Shown: positions 15,882 through 22,453 of the stretch, piece by piece | Position numbering within the stretch: position 1 is the stretch's first letter | Layout: each line of letters opens with the position of its first letter | Assembly (NCBI GenBank): GCA_964456445.1 | Contig: CAYWBI010000041.1 | Coordinates: forward strand, 1-24,551 | Direction: 5' to 3' | DNA: 24,551 bases | Origin: CAYWBI01 sp964456445 | GTDB taxonomy: Bacteria > Calditrichota > Calditrichia > Calditrichales > J004 | The notes under the pieces: generated by a model | The model's database searches: none | Told to the model about the DNA's origin: nothing | The model's input: only the letters and a program-made list of their open reading frames with translations | Translations under genes and position numbers: made by a program

Positions 15882-16887
15882 TGGACTTTCCTTTATCTAA
15901 GGTAAGTTTTTCTTTTATCAAATTGTTTACATCTTTTTCACGAATACTTTTTGCGACACGCAATGCGTTTTTTATTGCGGTAGAAGACGACTTCCCATGA
16001 CAAATGACAGATATTCCATCCACACCAAGCAAGGGTACACCGCCATATTCCTCGTAGTTGAAACTTTGTTTAAGCGCTTTAAAAGCGGGCTGGACCAAAA
16101 GAGCGCCGACGTTACGCATAAGATTCTTACCAATATTTTTTCGGACGCCATTCAATATCACTCCCATAACACTTTCGGCCATCTTAAGCAGAACATTGCC
16201 CATAAAGCCATCACAGACGATGATATCGGTTTTACCTTTAAAAATATCCCCGCCTTCGATATTACCAATAAAGCCCGGTATATTTTCCTTTAAAAGCTTA
16301 TGGGCGGAAACGGTCAAATCGTTGCCCTTTGCAGCTTCTTCCCCATTGCTCAACAGACCGGTTCGTAGATTCTTTCCGCTGAATACCTTAGCGACAAAAA
16401 CCTCGGCCATCATGGCAAACTGTAATAAGTGCCCCGGACGGGAGTCCACATTTGCGCCTACATCTATAATATAGACCATGCCACGTTCCGACGGCAAAAA
16501 AGCGCCTATTGCCGGACGTTTTACATTTGATATACGTCCTAACTGCAACAAACTTCCGGCCATTTGTGCGCCCGTGTTGCCCGCGCTTACAAAGGCCTCC
16601 ACTTCGCCTTTTTTATGCATATCCAATCCGACAACCATGGATGAATTTTTTTTCTTTCGGATTGCATCGAGGGGGGATTCGGACATAGATATAATTTCGG
16701 GCGCATGGACGACAGGTAACGACGAGTGATATTTTTCCGGAATCATATTTAACTGATACTGGATTTGCTCCCGGTCTCCAAGCAAAACAATTGTCGCCCC
16801 CGGCTTGGACTGCAAATACCGATATGCCCCATGTACAGTTATTTTTGGACCATGATCACCGCCCATTGTATCCAGCGCTATCCGCAA
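15865..16887 (-). CDS. plsX: Phosphate acyltransferase PlsX
   Basis: 340 residues. PlsX makes acyl-phosphate from acyl-ACP, the substrate for PlsY in phospholipid synthesis, and acts at the inner membrane surface. The opening RIALDTMGGDHGP is diagnostic, followed by NTGAQMAGSLLQLGRI, RPAIGAFLP, IDVGANVDSRP and GFMGNVLLKMAE, all conserved in the family. The start codon is TTG at 16887: no ATG lies before the conserved first strand, and GAAGGT sits 7 bases upstream. The gene overlaps fabH by 17 bases and lies 22 bases after rpmF, the common rpmF-plsX-fab arrangement that couples ribosome and membrane synthesis. Confidence 0.96.
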   Translation of the reverse strand: MRIALDTMGGDHGPKITVHGAYRYLQSKPGATIVLLGDREQIQYQLNMIPEKYHSSLPVVHAPEIISMSESPLDAIRKKKNSSMVVGLDMHKKGEVEAFVSAGNTGAQMAGSLLQLGRISNVKRPAIGAFLPSERGMVYIIDVGANVDSRPGHLLQFAMMAEVFVAKVFSGKNLRTGLLSNGEEAAKGNDLTVSAHKLLKENIPGFIGNIEGGDIFKGKTDIIVCDGFMGNVLLKMAESVMGVILNGVRKNIGKNLMRNVGALLVQPAFKALKQSFNYEEYGGVPLLGVDGISVICHGKSSSTAIKNALRVAKSIREKDVNNLIKEKLTLDKGKSNAQAG

Positions 16888-16909
16888 ATTATTTACCTTC
16901 TATATTCGA

Positions 16910-17098
16910 TTATTGATCCTGAGATTTAATCACCTGTTCGCCACGGTAGTAGCCACAGGACGCACAAGCATGGTGTGTCATCATTTTTTCACCGCAATTC
17001 GGGCAATCAATTGTTGATGCCTCGGACATGGAGCCCATCCAATGTGCGCGTCGCATATCTCTTTTGGAGCGGGATATTTTTCGCTTTGGGTTTGCCAT
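16910..17098 (-). CDS. rpmF: Large ribosomal subunit protein bL32
   Basis: 62 residues with the L32 pattern: a basic start (MANPKRKISRSKRDMRRAHW) and a zinc ribbon formed by Cys32, Cys35, Cys45 and Cys48 (CPNC then CASC), followed by GYYRGEQVI. All four cysteines are kept, so this is the zinc-binding form. AGGAG lies 8 to 9 bases before the ATG. It is placed 10 bases after yceD and directly before plsX, as in many bacteria. Confidence 0.97.
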   Translation of the reverse strand: MANPKRKISRSKRDMRRAHWMGSMSEASTIDCPNCGEKMMTHHACASCGYYRGEQVIKSQDQ

Positions 17099-17108
17099 TT
17101 TTTTTCTC

Positions 17109-17603
17109 CTATTTTAATAATTTCTTTAATTCTTCCCAACGTGGATCGCTGCTTTCATTTCTGCAAGAACATTCAGAAATGTTTAGATCCGCCCCACAGC
17201 CAGGACAAAGCCCCTTACAATTAGGCTTGCATAATATTTTCATGGGATGATTGAGCGCTATCATTTCCCCGAGTACAGGCGCCAAATCCAACAGATGGGC
17301 GTCGGCGGGCAGGGTGATAACTTCCACATCCTCGGATAGTTCATTTGCACCAATTACAATGATGCGTTCCGATTGTAATTCAATACTTTCGTTAAATTCA
17401 GTCAAACAGTCATCACAGACACGTTGCACAGACATCTTCAGTGTAATGTTTGCCCTTATTTGCCTGCGTTTCCGTTCCATATCCACAGTCATATAAGCCG
17501 GCCCGTTATAAACCGACCGATAGGGTTCCCGAAGGAATGTGAGGGCCTCTTTCTCTGTAAATTGGGAAAAGCCTTGTCTTATGTTTTGAATATATATTTG
17601 CAT
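17109..17603 (-). CDS. yceD: DUF177 / YceD family protein
   Basis: 164 residues. The family is found directly before rpmF in most bacteria and has been linked to 23S rRNA/large-subunit biogenesis; its biochemical action is not settled. A C63-x2-C66 pair (RVCDDCL) lies in the middle, and a cysteine-rich block is near the end (C125, C129, C133, C136, C145 and C147; the GLCPGCGADLN motif), followed by DPRWEELKKLLK, the typical YceD C-terminus. The extra cysteines suggest metal binding, as in many non-proteobacterial members. No Shine-Dalgarno sequence precedes ATG 17603, and a promoter-like pair lies only 12 bases upstream. Confidence 0.9.
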   Translation of the reverse strand: MQIYIQNIRQGFSQFTEKEALTFLREPYRSVYNGPAYMTVDMERKRRQIRANITLKMSVQRVCDDCLTEFNESIELQSERIIVIGANELSEDVEVITLPADAHLLDLAPVLGEMIALNHPMKILCKPNCKGLCPGCGADLNISECSCRNESSDPRWEELKKLLK

Positions 17604-17614
17604 AAGAAATGTTC

Positions 17615-17643
17615 AATATAAAGAACAGTCTATAATTTTTCAA
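17615..17643 (-). promoter_or_regulatory. Candidate promoter for the yceD-rpmF-plsX-fab operon
   Basis: On the minus strand TTGAAA (17643-17638), a 17-base spacer and TATATT (17620-17615) resemble a sigma-70 type promoter. The same bases also partly fit the TTTG / TAnnTTTG pattern of Bacteroidota promoters. Transcription would start about 5 bases before ATG 17603, giving an almost leaderless mRNA, which agrees with the missing Shine-Dalgarno sequence. AT-rich DNA gives such matches by chance, so confidence is low. Confidence 0.35.
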
Positions 17644-17697
17644 ATCATTCGATTTTTTAAGTCTGCCCATTCTATGATAAAACCGAAAGTATGTTAT

Positions 17698-18123
17698 TTA
17701 TAAATTCGCAATAACTTCTGTTTCTGAAAAGAAAAATCCAATTTCACGGGCAGCGTTCTCATCGGAATCAGATGCATGTATTGTATTTCTTCCCTTGCTC
17801 TCAGCATACAATTTACGAACGGTGCCTTCTGCTGCTTCCGCCGGATCCGTTGCACCTATCACACGTCGCAGTTCAGCGACAGCATCATCTTTTTCCAGAA
17901 TTATTGGAACAACCCGGGTTTCGGTCATAAAATCAACCAGTTCGCCAAAAAACGGACGTTCTTTATGTACCTCATAAAAGGCACCGGCTTGTTCCTTTGT
18001 TAAACGGATCATTTTCATAGCTACGATTTTGAAACCTTGATTAAGTAACAGATCTATAACTTTTCCGGAATTATTGTTCAATATACAATCAGGTTTTAAG
18101 ATAGTGAGTGTACGGTTATTCAT
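17698..18123 (-). CDS. ndk: Nucleoside diphosphate kinase
   Basis: 141 residues, the normal Ndk length. It moves the gamma-phosphate between nucleoside triphosphates and diphosphates through a phospho-histidine, His116 in GRNTIHASDS. The start TLTILKPDCI includes the conserved K-P-D, with HKERPFFGELVDFM and GATDPAEAAEGTVRKLYA further on. The usual HGSDS is HASDS here, a mild change at the active site that should not prevent function. AGGAG lies six bases before the ATG. It is 94 bases upstream of yceD, with a possible separate promoter between them, so membership in the fab operon is uncertain. Confidence 0.97.
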   Translation of the reverse strand: MNNRTLTILKPDCILNNNSGKVIDLLLNQGFKIVAMKMIRLTKEQAGAFYEVHKERPFFGELVDFMTETRVVPIILEKDDAVAELRRVIGATDPAEAAEGTVRKLYAESKGRNTIHASDSDENAAREIGFFFSETEVIANL

Positions 18124-18276
18124 TTATAGCTCCTAAACAGATATCGGTTTAAATTGTTAATTTTTAGAAGCTTTTAATTTACGCCTTTTTATCCAAGAGA
18201 TAAAGAAAAAAATACATATCAGGGAAAATAAATACGGTTGGGGGCAAAAGCAGACTTTAGATTGACGCGTTACCCG

Positions 18277-18436
18277 CCGTTGGGGGCATTGAAAAACCAG
18301 GCATCATTACAAACAGTCTTGGGCAAAGTAACATGAAGGGTTAAGCATTAGCTAATGAAAAATTTAAAAGGAAAAACTTGTCGTCCTTGCACATTTGTGC
18401 TTATTAAAAAACATTAAGCCTGGTCATTTTTTATTT
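18277..18436. repeat. Tandem repeat copy 1 (unit 235 bases)
   Basis: This copy begins CCGTTGGGGGCATTGAAAA and ends in ATTTTTTATTT. It realigns with copy 2 at an offset of exactly 235 bases. The last 55 bases (18382-18436) are identical to 18617-18671, while the middle has drifted by several substitutions. No open frame spans it. Confidence 0.85.
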
Positions 18437-18437
18437 T

Positions 18438-18522
18438 GCCCTTTCAGGGCACGATATTTTCTGACGCTTTCTGTGTTTCCAGGGCTGCGCCCTTCGCTAT
18501 GTTATCAGCCCCCGTTGGGGGC
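18438..18522. repeat. Cluster of three short GC-rich hairpins (REP-like)
   Basis: Three near-ideal stem-loops lie in 85 bases: GCCCT-TTC-AGGGC (18438-18450), AGGGC-TGC-GCCCT (18481-18493) and GCCCCC-GTT-GGGGGC (18508-18522). All have 3-base loops and perfect stems. The arrangement resembles repetitive extragenic palindromes, often moved by RAYT transposases in other bacteria. No such transposase is in this window, so the link is inference. Confidence 0.6.
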
Positions 18523-18671
18523 ATTGAAAAAACCGGCTTCATCACGAACACGGTTGAGCAAAGTAATATGAAGGGTTAAGCAATATCTAAGGAAAAAGAT
18601 AAAAGGAAAAGCCTGGCGTCCTTGCACATTTGTGCTTATTAAAAAACATTAAGCCTGGTCATTTTTTATTT
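18512..18671. repeat. Tandem repeat copy 2, cut by the N run
   Basis: Same unit as copy 1 at an offset of 235 bases, running straight into the assembly gap. Its AAGGGTTAAG word at 18571 starts a 55-base block that reappears identically at 18772-18826 after the gap. Confidence 0.85.
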
Positions 18672-18771
18672 NNNNNNNNNNNNNNNNNNNNNNNNNNNNN
18701 NNNNNNNNNNNNNNNNNNNNNNNNNNNNNNNNNNNNNNNNNNNNNNNNNNNNNNNNNNNNNNNNNNNNNNN
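18672..18771. other. Assembly gap (100 N)
   Basis: Exactly 100 ambiguous bases, probably a default scaffold gap, not a measured length. The flanks are copies of the same 235-base repeat. If just one unit is crossed, the missing stretch would be 134 bases; more units are possible. Confidence 0.98.
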
Positions 18772-18985
18772 AAGGGTTAAGCAATATCTAAGGAAAAAGA
18801 TAAAAGGAAAAGCCTGGCGTCCTTGCGCCTTTGCGGTAGAACAATTATTAATTACTAATTGCTAATTTTGCGGGATGGGGAAATTTTCAGAGTAAGGTAA
18901 AAGGAATAAGAACAAGGTAAAAGATAAAAAAAACTTGGCGTCCTTATGCTGTTGTGGTAAAAAGAACCTTAACCCTTGTCATTTC
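18772..18985. repeat. Tandem repeat copy 3 (partial) and degenerate copy 4
   Basis: 18772-18826 equals 18571-18625 base for base, then diverges (GCGCCTTTGCGG in place of GCACATTTGTGC). A weaker copy at about 18917-18985 keeps the order AAGATAAAA, TTGGCGTCCTTAT and AACCTTAACCCTTGTCATTT, aligning with the corresponding parts of copy 2. The array thus decays towards sucD. Confidence 0.7.
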
Positions 18986-19030
18986 TGCCGTCTGCATATT
19001 TTAATTTTTTTATAAACTTTCTTTTTAAAC

Positions 19031-19059
19031 AAAAAAATCCGGGCAGAACCCGGATTTTT
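19031..19059 (-). terminator. Rho-independent terminator of arcC/sucCD transcription
   Basis: On the minus strand AAAAATCCGGG (19059-19049), loop TTCTG and CCCGGATTTTT (19043-19033) form a perfect 11-bp stem followed by further T residues. It begins 14 bases after the sucD stop. It separates sucCD from the repeat array and from ndk. Confidence 0.9.
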
Positions 19060-19073
19060 CAGAGTGGATCAAC

Positions 19074-19949
19074 TTATTTTTGTAAAGCTTTTTCCATGTT
19101 GATGCCGATATCCGCCGGACTTTTACAAACAATAATACCTGCTTGTTCCATCACGGCCATTTTACTTGCGGCTGTGCCCTGTCCGCCACTGATGATAGCC
19201 CCTGCATGCCCCATCCGACGTCCAGGAGGCGCTGTTTGCCCGGCAATAAAACCAACTACCGGTTTGTTGAAATTTTCTTTTATCCAGGCGGATGCTTCTT
19301 CCTCGGCAGATCCACCGATTTCACCAATCATGACAACGGCGTGTGTGTCTTCATCGTCCTTAAACAATTTCAATGCATCGATAAAACGGGTACCAATAAC
19401 CGGGTCACCGCCGATACCAATACATGTGGACTGACCAATATTACGGGCGCTGAGCTGGCCGACGGCTTCATAGGTAAGCGTGCCCGAACGGCTGATCACG
19501 CCAACATGGCCTTCTTTATGGATAAAGGCCGGCATGATACCCATTTTGCCAATACCCGGAGAAATAACGCCCGGACAATTTGGACCAACCAGATGGGTGT
19601 CTTTATCTTTCAGATAATCATAAACCGTAACCATGTCCTTTGCGGGAATACCTTCGGTAATACATATAATCAAACCCAAACCGGCTTCCGCCGCTTCCAT
19701 GATAGCATCCGCGGCAAAAGGTGGCGGGACAAAAATCACCGAAGCGTTGGCGCCGGTTTCGGCAACGGCCTCGCGAACCGTATTAAAAATTGGCACTGTC
19801 TCATTAAATACCTGACCGCCTTTTCCAGGCGTTACACCTGCAACCAGCCTGGAATTATACTCCATCATTTGAGTTGCATGAAACGATCCTTCAGAACCGG
19901 TAATGCCCTGAATTAGAATTTTTGTATCTTTTGTTAATAATACACTCAT
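19074..19949 (-). CDS. sucD: Succinate-CoA ligase, alpha subunit
   Basis: 291 residues. With SucC it interconverts succinyl-CoA and succinate, coupled to ATP or GTP, in the TCA cycle. The CoA-binding Rossmann domain begins TKILIQGITGSEGSFHATQM (9-28), with TPGKGGQ (40-46) next. The phospho-histidine is His248 in GHAGAIISGGQGTA, and VGPNCPGVISPG, SRSGTLTYE and GIGGDPVIGT are all conserved. AAGGAGA sits six bases before the ATG. It follows sucC by 38 bases and is closed by a strong terminator, so sucD is the last gene of its transcript. Confidence 0.98.
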   Translation of the reverse strand: MSVLLTKDTKILIQGITGSEGSFHATQMMEYNSRLVAGVTPGKGGQVFNETVPIFNTVREAVAETGANASVIFVPPPFAADAIMEAAEAGLGLIICITEGIPAKDMVTVYDYLKDKDTHLVGPNCPGVISPGIGKMGIMPAFIHKEGHVGVISRSGTLTYEAVGQLSARNIGQSTCIGIGGDPVIGTRFIDALKLFKDDEDTHAVVMIGEIGGSAEEEASAWIKENFNKPVVGFIAGQTAPPGRRMGHAGAIISGGQGTAASKMAVMEQAGIIVCKSPADIGINMEKALQK

Positions 19950-19987
19950 TTTATTCTCCTTAAAATTAACCGGTTTAACGGCGTCGG

Positions 19988-21151
19988 TTAATTGTTTAAT
20001 ACTTTAACAACTTTTTGGGCGGCATCTTCCAGTGTGCTGGCCACCGTGAACGCCATCCCGGAATCACGAAGGATTTGACCGGCTTCAATAGCATTGGTCC
20101 CCTCCAGACGGATAACAATCGGTACGTTGACATCAATCGTTTTTACTGCTTCTATAACCCCGTTGGCTACGCGGTCACATCTTACAATACCACCAAAGAT
20201 ATTGATTAAGATTGCTTTCACGTTGGGATCGGATAAAATAATTTTAAAACCATTACGAACGGTATCCACATTTGCGCCGCCCCCAACATCCAAAAAGTTG
20301 GCCGGTTCGCCGCCCGCAATTTTAATAATGTCCATGGTACCCATCGCTAAACCGGCCCCATTGACCATACAGCCCACGTTGCCATCCAGCTTGATATAAT
20401 TCAAACCATCTTTTCCGGCTTCCACTTCCAGCGGGTCTTCTTCACTTTCATCACGCAGCTCTGCAATATCTTTATGGCGATATAGGGCACTGTCATCAAA
20501 GTTGATTTTGGCGTCAAGCGCCAAAACTTCTCCACTTTTTGTAACCACGAGTGGATTGATTTCGGCCAGTGAGGCATCATTGGCCATAAAAGCTTTGTAC
20601 AGGGCCAGCATAAATTTAACCGCATTGCTTACCTGTTTTCCCTGTAATCCAAGACCAAAGGCCAGTTGGCGTGCCTGAAATCCCTGCAAGCCAACCGCAG
20701 GATCGATCCAGACTTTTTGTATTTTCTCCGGTGATTCCGCTGCAACTTTTTCGATTTCCATACCGCCTTCGGTGCTGGCCATCATCACAAACTGCGATGT
20801 TCCACGATCGAGAACCATACCCAGATATAATTCACGATCGATATCAACGCCCTGCTCAATCAACAATTTGTGTACTATCTTCCCAGCGGGCCCGGTTTGA
20901 TGGGTTACCAGCTTCATGTCTAGTATCTCTCCGGCGATTTCCCTTACTTCATCAATCGATTTGGCCAGTTTTACACCACCGCCTTTACCACGTCCACCGG
21001 CATGGATTTGTGCTTTTACAACAAAAACCTTTGATGGAAGTTTTTTGGCAGCTTCCACGGCTTCATCAACTGTAAATGCCGCATAACCTTCCGGTACCGG
21101 CACATTGTAGGCCCTTAATATTCCTTTGGCCTGGTATTCATGGATATTCAT
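19988..21151 (-). CDS. sucC: Succinate-CoA ligase, beta subunit
   Basis: 387 residues, one less than E. coli SucC. The N-terminal ATP-grasp domain starts MNIHEYQAKGIL and has HAGGRGKGGGVKLAKS (50-65) for nucleotide binding, with Asn199 (INPLVV) and Asp213 (ALDAKINFDD) as the metal ligands at the same numbers as in E. coli. The C-terminal CoA-ligase domain holds NGAGLAMGTMD, FLDVGGGA and INIFGGIVRCDRVANG (316-331). Whether ATP or GTP is used cannot be judged reliably. AGGAGT lies 7 bases before the ATG. It is transcribed with sucD. Confidence 0.98.
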   Translation of the reverse strand: MNIHEYQAKGILRAYNVPVPEGYAAFTVDEAVEAAKKLPSKVFVVKAQIHAGGRGKGGGVKLAKSIDEVREIAGEILDMKLVTHQTGPAGKIVHKLLIEQGVDIDRELYLGMVLDRGTSQFVMMASTEGGMEIEKVAAESPEKIQKVWIDPAVGLQGFQARQLAFGLGLQGKQVSNAVKFMLALYKAFMANDASLAEINPLVVTKSGEVLALDAKINFDDSALYRHKDIAELRDESEEDPLEVEAGKDGLNYIKLDGNVGCMVNGAGLAMGTMDIIKIAGGEPANFLDVGGGANVDTVRNGFKIILSDPNVKAILINIFGGIVRCDRVANGVIEAVKTIDVNVPIVIRLEGTNAIEAGQILRDSGMAFTVASTLEDAAQKVVKVLNN

Positions 21152-21254
21152 GCTTTGACTCCTGATTTTGAATTTCCGCTCCGGAAATTTATTTCCCGGA
21201 AATGTCTAAATTTTTTTCTTATATATACGACGACTATTATTCATTTTAAACGAA

Positions 21255-22217
21255 TTAAACTGTTTTTTTGCCATCAGGAACAATCACCGTGCCGTTTAAG
21301 CCGTCAATGGCATCCACTGCATGCTCAATGGAAGCGATGCGGACACTTTGCCCACCGCCCTGCAGAAAGCTGATCGCCGCTTCGATTTTGGGCCCCATGC
21401 TCCCTCTGGGAAACTCACCGGCTTCAAGATAGGCCTTTGCCTCGGATACCGTCATTTCATCCAGATCTTTTTGCTCCGCGGTGCCAAAATGAATGGACAC
21501 CTTTTCCACACCGGTAAGGATCAACAGTTCTTCCGCGCCAATTTCATTTCCTAAAACAGCCGAAGCACGGTCTTTGTCGATCACGCCGTCAATGCCTTCC
21601 AGCCAGCCGCGTTCTGTTCTGTAAACAGGAATACCTCCGCCACCGGCGGCAATCACAATCACACCGTTGTCCAGCAAACTTTTTATGACTTTTCCTGGTA
21701 CAAATGAAAGCGGTTTTGGCGAAGCAACTACCCGGCGGTAGCCACGTCCCTTATCTTCTTTCATTTGCCAGCCACGGGTCTTGACCAATTCAGCTACTTC
21801 ATCGGCTTTAAAAAATGGGCCTACAAATTTGGTTGGCTCTTTAACTGCCGGGTCATTGGGATCGACGATGATTTGCGACAAGACGGTGCTTACTTCGGCA
21901 TTTATACCCGCGTCGTGTAATTTATTTTGCAGGGATTGCTCGATCATATAACCCATGCCTCCTTCCAAATCCGCAACGACAACACCAAGCGGAAGCGGCG
22001 GGACAAGATGGCGTGATTCCTCCACACGGATCAACGCATTGCCTACCTGCGGGCCGTTGCCATGGGTCAGGATTACACGGTAACCCTTTTTTATCAGATG
22101 GATAACCCCATTTAAGCTTCTCCGCGTATTTTCAAATTGTTGACTGATATTCCCTTCTTCAAATTCACGGGTAATGGCGTTGCCGCCCAAAGCAACAACC
22201 ACTGTTTTTTGAGCCAT
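21255..22217 (-). CDS. arcC: Carbamate kinase
   Basis: 320 residues from ATG 22217. It makes ATP from carbamoyl phosphate and ADP, usually as the last step of arginine deiminase or purine/allantoin breakdown. Amino-acid-kinase motifs: VVVALGGNAI (6-15), THGNGPQVGN (51-60), AAGGGGIPV (190-198), GVIDKDRASAVLG with Lys215 and Asp216, LTGVEKV and GSMGPKIEAA with Lys277. The upstream in-frame ATG at 22229 has no ribosome-binding site, while GAGGAA lies correctly before 22217. No arginine deiminase, ornithine carbamoyltransferase or antiporter gene is next to it, so the source of carbamoyl phosphate is not shown. It lies 103 bases before sucC on the same strand; co-transcription is possible. Confidence 0.95.
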   Translation of the reverse strand: MAQKTVVVALGGNAITREFEEGNISQQFENTRRSLNGVIHLIKKGYRVILTHGNGPQVGNALIRVEESRHLVPPLPLGVVVADLEGGMGYMIEQSLQNKLHDAGINAEVSTVLSQIIVDPNDPAVKEPTKFVGPFFKADEVAELVKTRGWQMKEDKGRGYRRVVASPKPLSFVPGKVIKSLLDNGVIVIAAGGGGIPVYRTERGWLEGIDGVIDKDRASAVLGNEIGAEELLILTGVEKVSIHFGTAEQKDLDEMTVSEAKAYLEAGEFPRGSMGPKIEAAISFLQGGGQSVRIASIEHAVDAIDGLNGTVIVPDGKKTV

Positions 22218-22221
22218 TGAG

Positions 22222-22227
22222 TTCCTC
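22222..22227 (-). promoter_or_regulatory. Ribosome-binding site that fixes the arcC start
   Basis: GAGGAA on the minus strand lies 4 bases before ATG 22217 and overlaps the earlier ATG at 22229, which has only AT-rich sequence in front. The later start gives MAQKTVVVALGGN, the usual beginning of carbamate kinases. Confidence 0.7.
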
Positions 22228-22229
22228 AT

Positions 22230-22440
22230 TTTATTGATTTAAAAAGCAAATAATTTAAATCTTTATTCTTTCCAAATCAAACACAGGAACCCTATATTTT
22301 TATCACACTGTTTGCAAAAGGAAAGTTCAGCTATTATCATCACCTTATCCCGCCTTATTAAAAACCAACTCTTTGTTAAAATTATGTGAGAATCGGCCTG
22401 TAGTCTCTGTCATGCACAAAACTAATATTCAATCTATCAT
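22230..22440. other. Divergent intergenic region between arcC and the lipoprotein gene
   Basis: About 210 bases should hold promoters for both directions. I see only weak candidates, for example TTATTA, 16 bases, TAAAAT at about 22355-22382 for the rightward gene. No operator-like palindrome was found. Confidence 0.35.
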
Positions 22441-22448
22441 AGAGGAGG
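22441..22448 (+). promoter_or_regulatory. Ribosome-binding site of the spondin-repeat lipoprotein
   Basis: AGAGGAGG lies 5 bases before ATG 22454. This makes 22454 the start and excludes the in-frame ATG-less extension back to 22373, which would place 27 residues in front of the signal peptide. Confidence 0.85.
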
Positions 22449-22453
22449 CCTAC

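Larger units (their letters stand above)
18124..19030. other. Long intergenic region with repeats and assembly gap
   Basis: About 900 bases between ndk and the sucD terminator hold no convincing gene on either strand. The content is a tandem repeat array (18277-18985), short GC-rich hairpins, a 100-base N run and an AT-rich stretch with repeated TAATT words (18843-18866). The part next to ndk (18124-18270) is unremarkable AT-rich sequence. Confidence 0.7.

Noticed and set aside
18843..18866. AT-rich TAATT repeats as an origin or binding array
   Set aside because: Only a short degenerate run, with no DnaA-box cluster or replication gene nearby.
18277..18985. CRISPR array
   Set aside because: The repeat unit is 235 bases with no short repeat/unique spacer pattern, and no cas genes are near.
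19143..19916. 257-codon frame on the + strand inside sucD
   Set aside because: Fully antisense to sucD, whose motifs are complete. It is a shadow frame despite its length.
22373..22453. N-terminal extension of the spondin lipoprotein back to 22373
   Set aside because: The extension lacks a ribosome-binding site and would place 27 polar residues before a good signal peptide. AGAGGAGG marks ATG 22454.
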